Shown here in pieces: positions 41,900 to 53,745 of a stretch of 64,000 nt of DNA. The stretch is from Cornus controversa (lineage: Eukaryota; Streptophyta; Magnoliopsida; Cornales; Cornaceae): NCBI GenBank assembly GCA_026545225.1, contig CM048848.1:18155353-18219352 (forward strand), given 5' to 3'. The first letter of the stretch is position 1. Every line of letters begins with the position of its first letter. The translations under genes were made by a program, and so were the position numbers. Under the pieces are notes generated by a model. That model had not been told where the DNA came from, ran no database searches, and saw only the letters and a list, made by a program, of their open reading frames with translations.

Positions 41900-42847
41900 T
41901 AATATACAAAATCAGGAGACGTGAAAATTAAAGAGAAGAAAGAAGAATGAATTATTAAATATGGTAAAAATATAGGCGGTTTGAAGGAGGTTGATCCTTC
42001 GGGGGAGTCCCATGTCCTATGTAATTTGTGATTAGTATAGTAGCAATATACATAGTTGTACCAAATTTTTATCAACTTTAAATTCAAGTGCAATTCAACT
42101 TAGGATTCCTCAAGTGAGTTAACACTAACACTTGAATTGGGATCCAACTAGGACTCTTGTTTGTTAAGAGACGTCCCTTGAGACATTAGTTGTCATCTAT
42201 TATAAATAAAGGAAAATTTCAAATACCAAATAAAGAAAAATTTTAATTTTTGTCTAGTTAGGGAGTCAAAACTACAATACACCAAATACCAAAAACTTTT
42301 GCATCAAATATCAACTTAACCAAAGTATTTACAAATACGTCAACTTTCACTTTTCATCTATATAGATTGTCTAAGTTAACCCTCACCACTTCTTTATAAT
42401 ATTATCTTATTACCCTCAAAATGTCAAATTACCCCAATAAATCAACTTTCAATTTTACAGTCAACCTATTCTCTATCTCTAGTTCGATAACTCATTCTCT
42501 CTCTTTCTCTATCCAGTTCGTCTTTGAAGCAACGCTCTCCTCCGGTGACCACCAGCGAACCACAAAAACTTCTCACATCACTCATCTCCCTCTCTCTCTC
42601 TCATCAATCACTCATCTATGTACTCAACGTTCCAAAACACGAAAGCTCTATGCTCAACAAAATCACAAAAGTTGAAAAGAAACCCTAATCAATACAATCT
42701 TACATTCATTCAACAAGAACAAGAGTAATTATCCAAAGAATTTATCCATCAAAATCAAAATTAATGGTACAAATTTTATTTCTGTCCTAGTTATACAATC
42801 AATGCATAAGCTAGAGCATCCGCAAACTAAAATACGATTACAACATT
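41900..42847. repeat. CT-rich array block, copy 3
   Basis: Aligns with about 22490-23410, with a shorter (ct)n tract. Confidence 0.55.
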
Positions 42848-43639
42848 GAAAGTAAGGTTAGGGTTACATCACTTCCCTGGAATGATGTATAGCAGCTCAT
42901 GATCGGAATTGTAGACTTGAATGATGATGATATCGCCATCTTCACGCCTTGGCTCCTCCCATAATTGTCACAAAATCACCTCTATATATCTCTCTCTGCT
43001 CCAGAATACCCCTAAAAATCCACCCTTTCTCTCCTTTTTAATCACGATCCAAAAGGGCATCTGCGCCCATGGAGGCTGCACGTATGCCCTTAGAGGGTGC
43101 ATTTGTGCCCATAGAGTATACATTTGCACACATAGAGGCACATCTGCACCCCTGAAGGGCGCACCTGCGCCTTTGTGGCAGAAAGGTATATTAAACGTCC
43201 ATTTCAGGAAATGTTTGAGAAATATAAAAAGTTCCAGAATTGAATTTTCTTCAACCCTTTTGAAGTTTGGGCCATTTTGTCAGCCGAATATGAAGTTATG
43301 GCCAGAATACCAAAATGGGTTGAGAACTTTCTGGGCTTGAATTGGCCCAATCTTCAATGTGAATAGACCTATGCTCATTTTCTTCATTTAAACTCATTTT
43401 CGGTCCACTTATTCAATCCATTTATGTTGGATCTTCAATATAAAATTACCCAATGGATCTTTGATGTACCTTTTCTCTTATTGAAGCGCTAAATAATCTG
43501 AATTGATTGAATTTGCGGGGAAATTCCTGAAATCAGCAAAAGCAAGAAAATAACATAAAAATACCAAAGTAAACACAATTAAGTAATTAACATATGCAAT
43601 TAAAGAGGCTTAAATGTGCAACATTCGACGATTATAGCA
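42848..43639. repeat. LTR-derived repeat block, copy 5
   Basis: Starts like copy 1 (attgaaagtaaggttagggt) and runs to the shared right end in a diverged form (acattcgacgattatagca). The GC-rich tandem repeat is shorter. Confidence 0.6.
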
Positions 43640-44215
43640 CATATTCACTGAGTGATTTAGGATGTCCCTATTTGCTTGATCAACTATTCGAATACTGCTT
43701 CAAAGATTTATTCTTGATCAAGTTACTGGATTCGTTTCTTCTACAAATGTTCGTTGGTGAGGAAGGAGAAGAAGATCGCACTACGAAGGAGACAAAATAC
43801 TTGTTGAGTGTTCGTGTTCTTCCAGTTATCCTTTTACAAGGATTGTGACGTTAGCCGAAAGTCTGCTGCAATTGGACAAGGGAGTCGCAAGAGTAAACCT
43901 CAGGTGTTCTGCATTAAGTTTTTGTCAGAGTGAAGTGGGTGTGAGTTTGGGACAAAGACTGTTGTACTTTGCTTTGACGATAGTGGATTTGGTTCTCCAG
44001 GGTTACACAGCCTCACTCGTGATTTTTTCCCGATCTAGGTTTTCCACGTATATCTGGTGCATTCGTTTACTTTACTGCACTTTATTTATTTATTTGCTTT
44101 GTGAGATTGCTTAGATTTTAATTGGATTTAAATTTGGATAATTTGAAAGATTAAGCAAAAAGCGAGTAAACTTAATCACCCCCTCTAGGTTTTAAATATA
44201 ACTTGTGCATCCGCT
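43640..44215 (+). repeat. Copia-LTR-like block, copy 3
   Basis: Aligns with 24200-24760. Includes ttttttcccgatctaggtt and the aatcaccccctctaggtttt end. Confidence 0.5.
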
Positions 44216-44226
44216 TCTGCACCGCG

Positions 44227-44469
44227 CAACTCACAACTAGAGGGTATCTAGCCCCAAAATGGTTGATGAATCTAGAGATTAATGAAAAGGCGGATGTCTA
44301 CAACTATGGGATTGTTTTGCTGGAATTACCGACACGGAAGAGTACATATGGTTCCTCCTCAATGCAGCCCAAGAGAATGGGTACAACCATATTGTAGGAT
44401 GGGTGAGGCAAACGATTAAGTATGGAAGGCTCATGAAGGTGATTGACCCAAAACATGCGTTTATAGAAA
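44227..44469 (+). pseudogene. Receptor-like kinase exon fragment, copy 3 (longest)
   Basis: Reads QLTTRGYLAPKWLMNLEINE, then KADVYNYGIVLLELPTRKST, and after a frameshift YNHIVGWVRQTIKYGRLMKV with IDPK. This covers kinase subdomains VIII to X of a plant receptor-like kinase (a G-type lectin or SD2-like type would fit, but is not proven). The APE glutamate is lysine here. It lacks the ATP-binding lobe, catalytic loop and transmembrane part. Confidence 0.8.
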
Positions 44470-45194
44470 AAAAATTTCTAATACTCATGAACTTTTAGCA
44501 CTAACTAAGTTGGATACTCTTTCTTCATTTATTAATACTGTAAATGCATTTGTTGTAGTCTAAGAATTATTACCAATGGCTTCCACTATCGCTGCAAAAG
44601 TTCTGAGTTTATGTAATGGATATTGGCAGCAGTAAGCTAGAAAGCTCCTAAACCAATGACTAACATTTAATTATAGATTTTAGGAAACAATCTATCAAAT
44701 GTTCTTCGTTCCTCCTATGATGGGTTGTTCTTTTTCAATCCTTGTGAACTCATGGGTTGTTCCTGTTCACAATAGAAATAATTTTCAAAAATAGAAATAA
44801 AAATAAAATTAAAAAGAAGAAAAAAAAGGTGTAAATGTCTTATTTGATGGATATTATCTGAAAAAAGAAATAATAATCAGTAAAGAGAGAGAATTGTAGT
44901 CAATAAGGTAGTTTTAAAACCCAGTCTAGTATTTTCCAATATGGACGTTTTGCCAATAAGCAAATTCTAACTAGTAAGTGATTAAAATGAAAGGGAACAC
45001 TCATTTTAAAATGTCCGAACAATCTATAAACTAATGGGACTCAAGATCACCAAGCAAACTACAAACTAAATCTTTTATGCTCAATACTTTATCCTTTATT
45101 TGATGGATATTAAGTGAAACTGATCTTGCTTGACACTCCTTGACAATATGCTAGAGTGGATAGTTCTGATAATAGTGCAACGTTAATTATATCC
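44470..45194. repeat. Spacer between kinase fragment and SINE, unit 4
   Basis: Shared with 59887-60593. No gene was recognised; a short frame at about 44578-44640 (MASTIAAKVLSLCNGY) is conserved but disrupted. Confidence 0.45.
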
Positions 45195-45316
45195 TTGAGG
45201 TGGACCATGGAGCAACCGTGTAACCTGGAGATCACAGGTTTGAAAGCGGAAACAACATCTCCATGCGGAGGTAAGGTTGCGTACATCTGACTATTCCAGA
45301 CCCCGCCTATTTTAAG
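45195..45316 (+). mobile_element. Au-like SINE, copy 2
   Basis: Same element as 32110-32231: gcggaaacaacatctcc, then gcggaggtaaggttgcg and cagaccccgcc, followed by tttt. Confidence 0.8.
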
Positions 45317-46131
45317 TATATTGAAGAACTTAGAGGGGGAGGGGGTGAATATGCACTGTCCAATTTTAGTCTTTAATGCTTTAAGTATGGCACACACAAT
45401 CCATAAAACTTGACACAGTTATTTATAGTGGAAAACCCTAATGTGGGGTAAAAAACCTCTTGGCCCTCAGGCCCGAACTGATCTCCACTATATCTAAAAG
45501 GGTAGTACAGTAATCTTCCAATCACTCTCTCACTCAGCCAACTCACCACATAGTCACTCCAGCTCTCAACCCAGTTCATAGCCTCCGTAGGCGTGAACCA
45601 CTCTCACTAATCCTCACAACAGCTTTTTCGCTCTCAACCAAGCCCAAGCTTCCCAAAGCCCAAGCTATCTCTCACCAATATCACCACAATCACTCACACT
45701 CCCCCTGTCCAAAGTATCCCTCTACTTGGACTATACATAGTGAATGTGGAGTCAGTTCGATATAATAAACAGCAACTCTTCAAGCTTTGACTGTCAGTCT
45801 TTAAAGTCCTGCTTGATGATGACACAACCACTTGAATTCTTGATAGATAATGACCCTTGAACTCCAGCAGTGATAGGCTTCAATATGTACACCCTTGAGT
45901 GTAGCTACAGGTAAGTTGTAGAAGCCTGCTCTTTCAATGAAACCCCTTTTTCAGCCATTTAGACTTCCGTTTAGCATAGTATATTCTCTTTAAAAGCTTT
46001 TTATGATATTTTAGGCATTGTACCTGTTCTTAATATTGACAAGAATATAGCTAGAGTAGAACAAATATAAAGCATGGAAGTAAATCAATATTCACTCAAA
46101 GAAACCAAAGTCCGCATGGATTTTCAGCAAA
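45317..46131 (-). repeat. Probable antisense retrotransposon leader/LTR fragment, copy 1
   Basis: Begins ttgaagaacttagagggggaggg, which on the minus strand resembles the end of a Copia untranslated leader. It is rich in ctctcac words at 45520-45700 and runs into the block that precedes the minisatellite. A second copy lies at 60716-61528. No coding domain. Confidence 0.4.
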
Positions 46132-46411
46132 TATAGAGTTCAAAAAATCACAACTCAGCATTCAGCAATATGGAATCCAAAAATCAGAATTCAGTATTCA
46201 GCAATGTAGAATTCAGTATTCAGCAATGTGGAATTCAAATTTTGGAATTCAGTTTTCAGCAATATGGAATTCAAAATTCAGAATTCAGCTTTTAGCAATA
46301 TGGAATTCAAAATTTGGAATTCAGTATTCAGCTTTTAGCAATATGGAATTCAAAATTTGGAATTCAGGATTCAGCAATGTGGAATTCAAAATTTGGAATT
46401 CAGTTTTCTGA
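46132..46411 (+). repeat. 36-bp GGAATTC-rich minisatellite, copy 4
   Basis: About seven units; the forward frame at 46226-46411 is open through the array. Confidence 0.9.
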
Positions 46412-48310
46412 GGTGTAGATATAGATGCAGAGATAGGAGCTGCCTTAAACACTTCACAAACACCTTATAAAGATCATATATCCTTGCTTGTGTTCTAATA
46501 GCAGTCAGAAACCAAGATAATAAGATATGCCTTTTCTTGAAATGGATGAAAGCAATTATAATATACGAAATCAGGTATCAAGAGGTCAAAATTCAATGAT
46601 GCTACAAAACCATCCTCCAACAAGCACAAACAGACTAAATATGAAGAGTTACACTTGTTAGACTTGATAGAGACAAATCAACTATTAGCATAATCACTTT
46701 TGACAAAATCAGAATCTTTGGACAGCAAATATAGTGCAAGGGTTGTGATGCTGATGAACAGAAAATAATGCAGCCTTTAAATCATACTTTTAGCTAGCAT
46801 TAACTGGTCATAAAATACATTTTAGACTTGCTAAGATAGCTCATATTAGTGTAGAAATCAAATGAAACATATTTGCTTCCTTTTTTATATGGTTGACAGT
46901 AACAAGAAATTATATCAGCAATGAACAGTAACTTAGCAGAAAGAATATCAATTTCAGTCACAGCCTTAAACTACCTTCAAGCAAATGTTCAACAGATCAT
47001 ACATGATGTTTGAAACTTGCCTAAATCACCCATGTTAGTCCAGAAGCTAATTAGAGTAACCTGACAGTGGTTGTGGTCATTTCTATTAGTGAACAATGCA
47101 GCAGCAATCGTTAGGTAAGCTTGTCAGTGGTGTGGTCATGGATTTTAGTGAATATGAGATGGAAAATACTCAATATATCAGATGTAGCATGTTGTAATCA
47201 TCAAGAATACATCTCAGATTGGGCAATGATGAACCAGACCTCTAATAAACATTTTAACAGTAACTAACAGCTCAAAATAGAGGTTTGAATGCCAAGACAT
47301 GTGTGCAGGCTCATATTCATCTTAAAACTAAGTTTGTTAATATAAATCAACAAAACACACTTGTTGAAATCAATGATGGATGCAAACCTTTAGCTCATAT
47401 AAAAATAGCAGTTTAACCTTGAATTAAGCAGATATGAACAGTACATTTAGATTGAAGTTCAGTATATAGAAAGCATAATAAGGTTGTGGCTGCATATCTC
47501 AACTTAGGATGATCTTAATGTATCATAACAGATTTAATCTTGCCTAATTTAAATTCATAAAGCCAAAGAAAATACTCACAGTGATTTAATGAATCAGGAC
47601 ATAAGCTCAAAGATCTTCAAAGACATCCATGAAACCAGCAGAGTCAGCTACAGTTTGTGCTCCTCAACTGACCTCAGTTGAAGCAATTTCTGGGCTCAAA
47701 TGTTAGGCTTGAAGCTGTCTAGAATTCGTACATTTAAGCTTTCACTATCTTCTCAAATGGTGCTGCTCCTTTTCTATTAATTTCTCATTTTTTCTCTCAC
47801 TTGAAGCACACACAGCTGCAATGGACAGAGCTATACATATAGCTTCATAGGAGCCATTCAAACGGCCGTGAGAGGATAAGGTTGACAGCTGCCAACTTGT
47901 CCTTTTGCTGATTTCAAAAATGGCCAATCATTGGCTCTTCCTTGAAATGGCAAGGCTCCCCATTGAATATTCCATATTCTTGTATATTAATGTAAGGACA
48001 GCTGAGGGCACTATGGTATCTTCTACATCAGTAGATCATTCTAGACATTTGGAGCACTTGCAGCCTCACAAGGACACTTGTCACTCAGCTGGAGCTCCCT
48101 ATCCAATTGCTCACACACTTACTGCCAAACAAGGCCTTAAATAGGCTGTTAGTGTGTACATTACGAATACGTATTGAACTACATTTAAAAATGCATTGTA
48201 GCTAAATTAATACTCATGTAATGAACATATAAATAATATCATTCAGGCAAACAAGGCCTTACTTAGTGAAATTCCAAAAATGACCCTCAAGGTTTTAGTG
48301 CTAATTCTCA
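46412..48310. repeat. Conserved unidentified array block, copy 4
   Basis: Aligns with 18150-19830 but has about 165 extra bases at about 47530-47700. The 79-codon frame recurs unchanged at 47905-48144. Confidence 0.65.
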
Positions 48311-48780
48311 ATATGAGGGGGCTGTCATGATAAGAATGTGATACAACAATGTAATTCATACTTAGGAATGATTAAATGGCTGTAGAAATACTCAAAATGC
48401 CCTTGTAATAGAGGATGGACTAAAATGTCCCCAGATGTTTCTTTTGACATTAAAACTTGGGCAAACAAGCTCATGGGCTCATGGACCATCGTATATCCTT
48501 CTTTCTTATTTGAATAGGCACGACCTAGAGACTGTTAAACATGATCTCAACATAAAGATACAACGGTTTTTCAATACTCGGATGTAGCTAATATACTATA
48601 TGAACCAATTTTTTATCAGATTATTATCACTAACATAGAATTAAGACAGTCAATTAAGCAACCAACATATAGTGTCTTTTCCTCCTAGAGTGAGTAATGT
48701 CTAAATATAATTCTGAAAATTCTTTTATCTTTTACTAATTTAAAAAGGTTGTATTTGCAATGAAAAAAAAAAGTATCTAG
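48311..48780. repeat. 3-prime flank of the F-box copy C
   Basis: Aligns with 19870-20500 with an internal deletion near 48704 (gtaatgtct joins aaatataatt). Confidence 0.5.
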
Positions 48781-48785
48781 ACATC

Positions 48786-49010
48786 CTACCTGGGGCATAC
48801 CCCACAATAGCAGATCAACATGAAAATCAAAATAGCAAGAATAGCCAACAAAGGAGCACTCACTATGGATGACCCCTTCATGAACAACTGAGAATGCAAA
48901 AGAGACACCAACACAGATGCCAAGATATCGAAAAGATCTAGAGATATATCGAGTGGCATATTCGAATATCCAAGGGCTTCTCTGTTTGGAGGAGTATTAG
49001 CAACAGACAA
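48786..49010 (-). pseudogene. Unidentified hydrophobic peptide, copy C
   Basis: Continuous frame reading SVANTPPNREALGYSNMPLD, then ISLDLFDILASVLVSLLHSQ, ending LICYCGVCPR and a stop; nearly identical to copy B. Unknown family. Confidence 0.4.
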
Positions 49011-49204
49011 AGTGCAAAAGAGTCTATCTTTAAAAGTCGATTAGACCAGAATTATTAGAATTATTTCAAAGTAAAAAATGAGTATTTTTGAAAAATGTGG
49101 AGTATAGGAAATACTCTGTAACTGGAGTTGGAATCCCTTTGATATAGCTAGCTTCAAATGGAGTTGGAAAACAAATAAAACAGCTGTTCATAACTACATC
49201 ACTC

Positions 49205-49801
49205 CATGGTTTGTTCTTGTAACACATTTGTTCCTCCATTGACTGAAACTAAGCTTTCCTTGGAACCGAGGACATAAGAGATATTGAATTTTGTTTGAAT
49301 TCTAAGATACTTGATTTCTTGGATACCATGCTTGTAGAGGAACAACTTTCCAGAGTTGTGGAGTATAAACAATCAGTGCAGTGGAGTCATCGAAAGGCAC
49401 AATAGCCCTTGTAAACCAATCCTTTCCCACAAAAGCTCCATAATATGATGGCACTAGTGTGATTAAGAAGACTTCATCAGGCACATCAAATGAAAGGATG
49501 ACTCCACCCACATCTTTGAGCACAGCCCACCAGCAGATGATCCTATTGTTGGTACATACTGAGCTCCAGGATTGGTACCTTATTTTAGTTGGTACACTGA
49601 TATCTAATTTTCTCCAAGAATTGGTATTTAAGCTGTATATCTCAACTTGGCAACCCTTCCTGTAGGCACCATACGATTTACAATGCACGATTTGTACAAC
49701 CTTGAAGTCATTAGTTATTGAATCAAATCCCAATCCAACACTAGCTTTGATATACCAACGAGTATGGGGCGGACGGGGTATCCCAGATATAAGTAGAATC
49801 T
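49205..49801 (-). pseudogene. F-box/FBA pseudogene, copy C: middle part
   Basis: Keeps the first part of the FBA domain (LGFDSITNDFKVVQIVHCKS, then KIRYQSWSSVCTNNRIICWW and VILSFDVPDEVFLIT). It then has a deletion of about 130 bp that joins VYTPQ to the LFLYKHG-like C-terminus in the wrong frame. The N-terminal half, with the F-box, is cut off at about 49801, where the Copia element begins. Confidence 0.85.
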
Positions 49802-49802
49802 T

Positions 49803-50122
49803 TATAGAAAAATATAAGAGAATTTTTTATAGAAAAAATATAAGGGAAAATTCTTCTCACATCCTTATTCTAGGATAGACAAGAATAGCAGAATAAATAG
49901 GAGAGGATAACCACACAATTAGGTAACTCAACTCCTTGATTTTAGGAAGTAAAAACAGAAACTCCTTGATTCTAGGAAGTGACTAAGCCATAAATCAAGG
50001 AGATGAGTAAGCCATAAATCATGGAGATTTGGATAGTAATTATCCTCCACTCTTTATTTTGGAAACTAATAAATAAGGAAATGCAATCCGAGATTTCCTC
50101 TGATTGCACACCAAAAATTCCA
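49803..50122 (-). mobile_element. 3-prime LTR piece and polypurine tract of the Copia element
   Basis: On the minus strand the polypurine tract GCTTGAGGGGGAGTG (50123-50137) is followed directly by TGGAATTTTTGG, the LTR start. The LTR runs to about 49803, where it ends in AT-rich repeats and meets F-box sequence. The tract overlaps the pol stop region. Confidence 0.75.
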
Positions 50123-50131
50123 CACTCCCCC

Positions 50132-50536
50132 TCAAGCTGGGCAGTAAATGTCAATCATTCCCAGCTTGGAAAGAAGAACCTCAAAGTGATCTTGGTTGAG
50201 AGCCTTGGTGAGGATATCTGCGATTTGGAGACTTAAAGGAGTATAAATCATCTTGATGATTCCCTGATCGATCTTCTCTTTGATGAAGTGATCATCAATT
50301 TCAACATGTTTAGTTCTGTCATGGTGAACCGGATTCTTCGCAATACTGATAGTAGCATGATTGTCACACAACATTTTTATTGGGCTTTCAGTAGGAGTTG
50401 CCAGTTCATCTAGGAGTCTTTTGAGCAACATTCCTTCACATATTCCGTGAGCCATAGCCCTGAATTCAGCCTCGGCACTACTTCGAGCTACTACTGACTG
50501 CTTCTTACTTCTCCATGTAACGAGGTTTCCCCACAC
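50132..50536 (-). pseudogene. Copia RNase H domain and pol C-terminus
   Basis: Reads NLVTWRSKKQSVVARSSAEA (TWRSKKQ and the SSAEAE acidic site), then MLCDNHATISIAKNPVHHDR and TKHVEIDDHFIKEKI, ILTKAL, and a natural stop. This is the end of the Copia polyprotein. The frame is intact for 134 codons and follows a stop-containing linker. Confidence 0.9.
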
Positions 50537-50668
50537 ATAGGAATAGTAGCCTGAGGAAGATCTGCGATCAATTAGGGATCCAGCCTAGTCTGCATCTGAG
50601 AAGATTTCCATGCTACGGTTTGTCCCCTTTTTAAAGAAAATCCCTTTCCCTAGAGTCTTTTTGAGATA

Positions 50669-50946
50669 TCAGATAATTTTGTAAACTGCTTCAAGGTGCT
50701 CATTAGTAGGGTTGTTCATAAACTGACTAACCACACTAACAGGAAAACTGATATCTGGTCGTGTGTGGGACAAGTAAATCAGTTTACCTACTAGTCTTTG
50801 GTACCTCCCTTTGTTAACCTGAGTAGAGCTTCCCTTCAGGTCGAGTTTGTTGGAAGGGTCCATAGGTGTATCTGAAGGCTTACAACCGAGCATACCTGTT
50901 TCTTTGAGCAAATCTAGTGTATACTTCTGCTGAGAGACAGAAATGC
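50669..50946 (-). pseudogene. Copia reverse transcriptase, C-terminal part
   Basis: Reads ISVSQQKYTLDLLKETGMLG, then CKPSDTPMDPSNKL, YQRLVGKLIYLSHTRPDISF and MNNPTNEHLEAV, the thumb and connection region. It follows directly on the MEVARSSKGI part once the 249-bp insertion is taken into account. Confidence 0.9.
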
Positions 50947-51195
50947 TGTAGTAACCCTTGTGGACGGGTGTGAGTGGGCGGGTGCGAATACAGACACTGG
51001 GCTGAGCTACCACACTGACAGGGTACAGGGTGCTGAATCCCACATCGCCTGGGTGTGGAAAAGGGATGTGCTTATATGTAATATGTTCTCTACAAATGGT
51101 ATGAGGCCTTTTGGAGTAAAACCCAAGAGCAAAACCATGCGGGCTCAGGCCCAAAGCGGACAATATCATACCATGTGTTGGAGCAGGGTATTACA
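50947..51195 (-). mobile_element. 249-bp TG...CA element nested in Copia pol
   Basis: Plus-strand ends are tgtagtaaccc and gggtattaca, about 10 bp of inverted terminal similarity. The 5-base word aatgc flanks it at 50942-50946 and 51196-51200. It is non-coding, with aatcccacatcgcctggg and gtgcttatatgta inside. The size, TG...CA ends and 5-bp duplication fit a solo LTR of a very small (TRIM-like) retrotransposon; a MITE is less likely. Insertion plus duplication adds 254 bp and shifts the pol frame. Confidence 0.85.
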
Positions 51196-51200
51196 AATGC

Positions 51201-51990
51201 CTTTGCTGGAACGAGCCACTTCCATGCCAAGAAAATATCTCAGTGCACCGAGATCCTTGATTTCAAATTCCTTTGCAAGAGTACTCTTTAACAGTCTTAT
51301 CTCTTCTTTATGATCTCCTGTCAAGATAATATCATCCACATATACAATGAGGATAGTAAGTTTTCCTTCAGGAGATTTTTTGATGAACAAGGTGTGATTT
51401 GATTGGCCTTGAGTGTATCCATGCTTCTTGACTGCTATAGTAAATCTCTTAAACCAAGCCCGTGGTGACTGTTTAAGGCCATAAAGAGATTTCCTTAGTT
51501 TGCAGACAAGGTTGATATTGCTTGAGTCCTCAAAACCAGGAGGAATCTCCATATAGACTTCATCCTCTAAGTCTCCATTAAGGGATGCATTCTTGTCATC
51601 AAGTTGGTGTAGAGGCTAATCCAAATTGGTTGCCAAGGATAGAAGTACCCGCACTGTATTTAACTTAGTGACTGGGGCGAAAGTTTCCTGATAATCAATC
51701 CCGTAAGTTTGAGTGAATCCCTTGGCTACCAGTCTCACCTTGTATCGATCAACACTTCCATCTGCCTTGTACATAACATTGAATATCCACTTGCATCCCA
51801 CAAGTTGTTTGTCTTTGGGAAGTTCTGTGAGTTCCCAAGTACCATTCTTCTCAAGAGCCCGAATTTGTTCATTAACTGCTTCCTTCCATTCAAGGTGTTT
51901 TAGAGCCTCTTGTATACAGCTTGGAACATCTATGCTGGACAGATTTGAGGTAAAAACATAGTAGGACGGAGACGGTCTCTCATATGTCAC
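51201..51990 (-). pseudogene. Copia reverse transcriptase, N-terminal and catalytic part
   Basis: Reads [20 protein letters not shown], then [64 protein letters not shown] and the catalytic ILIVYVDDIILTGDH. Between 51552 and 51616 the strand reads D-stop-PLHQLDDKNASLNG: the Trp before PLHQLD has become TAG, and the residue after the first catalytic Asp is unusual (DDKNAS). Non-functional. Confidence 0.9.
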
Positions 51991-52286
51991 AAAGTTTGAG
52001 ATTGGGTGCCTAGTGCATGACCTAACACCTTTCCTTTGAGCAATAGGAATATCAAGATCCTTACAAGGATAAGAATCTGTGTTACCTTGAGTAGGAGTGA
52101 CTGGATTTAGAGCGGACGCTTGGTTCTGTTTAGGAAAAGTGAGTTGATCTACCTCCCTTTGAGCGGTGGTCTGCTTTCTTGAATAAACAATCCCTTTAAA
52201 TATCCTTGATTTTCCTTGTTGGGTCAGAACCTGAGGACTTTGTGGAGTGGGTTCAAAATGAACGGATGGTTCGGGTGCTGACTAAA

Positions 52287-52784
52287 TTAGAATAGGCACA
52301 TGTGGAAGAGTGGTGGAGTTACCCAGAGGAGATTAACTTGAGTCGGTGGAAGGTACAAATGGGGTATCCACATCTTGCCAAAACTGATATTCTTCTGGAC
52401 TATGGAATTCTCCCCCTGAATATGAGTTTTGGAGTAGAAGGGCTGATTCTCAAAGAAGGTGACATCCATTGAGTTATAGAACTTCTGAGTAGTGGGAGAG
52501 TAACATTTGTAACCTTTTTGGTGAGGAGAGTATCGAAGGACTAGACATTTTATGGCTTTGGGATCTAGATTACTTTTTTGATGTGGAGGTATGTGGACAA
52601 ACGCTGAGCAACCGAAGACTTTTAGTGGCAAGGACGAGATGAGTCTGGATTGAGGATAGACTTGAGTGTGTACCTGGCACGGAGTTTGGAAATTCAAGAC
52701 TCTTAAAGGCATAGGATTTATAAGATAGGCAGTGGTAAGGATAGCTTCCCCCCATAAATGTTTTGGGACATGACTTGTGAACAT
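52287..52784 (-). pseudogene. Copia integrase, C-terminal part
   Basis: Reads VPKHLWGEAILTTAYLINPM, then FQTPCQV, LKVFGCSAFVHIPPHQKSNL, CLVLRYSPHQKGYKCYSPTT and VTFFENQPFY. This is the end of the Copia integrase core and the GKGY-like region. The frame breaks upstream (52785-52946), where the catalytic Glu region (RNGIAERK type) is frameshifted. Confidence 0.88.
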
Positions 52785-52946
52785 GACAGAACGAGCAACT
52801 TCTAATAGGTGTCAATTTTTCCTCTCAGCTATCCCATTTTGCCGTGGGGTGTGTATGCAAGAACTCTGATGAATTATCCCATGATCAAGGAGATAATCCC
52901 CAAGAATAGAATGAAAGTATTCCTTGGCATTGTCCGTTCTGAAAAT

Positions 52947-53745
52947 TTAAACATTGGCAAGGAATTGAGTTTGGATCATTGAGTGAAATTTTTTTAAGAT
53001 TGGTCCTGCCTTAGATTTTTCTTTCATAAGGAATATCCAGGTAACTCTAGAATGATCATCAACAAAAGAGATAAACCATCGGGTTCCTGTAATACTATTG
53101 ACTCGAGAGGGTCCCCAAATATCACTATGTATAACTGAGAATGGTTGTGATTCCTTGTATGGTTGAATTGGATAAGTATTTCGAGTATGTTTGGACAATT
53201 GACAAATTTCACACTGGAAAGACTTTGAGTTTTTTCTAATAAATAAAGAAGGAAACAACTTTTCAAGATACATGAAACTTGGGTGACCTAATCGAAAATG
53301 CCACAACATAATTGCACTTTCATTATTGGAAACTGGAACAGAATTGGAATTTATAACAGACTGACTCTCTGCACTATGAGCACTTCGAGATTGTTTTCCA
53401 AACTGATTATCACTCTTGAGGAGGTAGAGCCCTTCACTTTCCTTAGCATTGCCAATCGTCCTCCCCGAATCCAAGTCCTGAAATTCACAATGAGTGGGAA
53501 AGAATTTAGCAACACAACTCATATCTCTAGTAATTTTGCTAATGGATAAAAGGTTACAGGTCAGATAAGGAACCAATAACACGGAATTTAATACAAGGGT
53601 CTTTGAGATGCTAATTGACCCAATACCAGCCACAGTGGATAGAGAACCATCTGCTATTCTCACTTTGTATTTTTCAGAACACGGGTTGCACTTTTGGAAC
53701 AAGGAGGCATCCCCAGTCATGTGATCAGATGCTCCAGAGTCAATA
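52947..53745 (-). pseudogene. Copia protease and integrase N-terminal part
   Basis: The protease signature IIDSGASDHMTGD is present just upstream of the long frame, but preceded by a TAG where Trp is usual. After protease come the GAG-pre-integrase zinc finger (LWHFRLGHPS, then FQCEICQLSKHTR, an HHCC site) and integrase core residues in HSDIWGPSR and FVDDHSRVTWIFLMKEKS. The frame is open for 257 codons. Confidence 0.9.

Noticed and set aside
44279..44488. 69-codon minus-strand frame (also at 59694) as a small secreted protein
   Set aside because: Antisense shadow of the receptor-kinase fragment.
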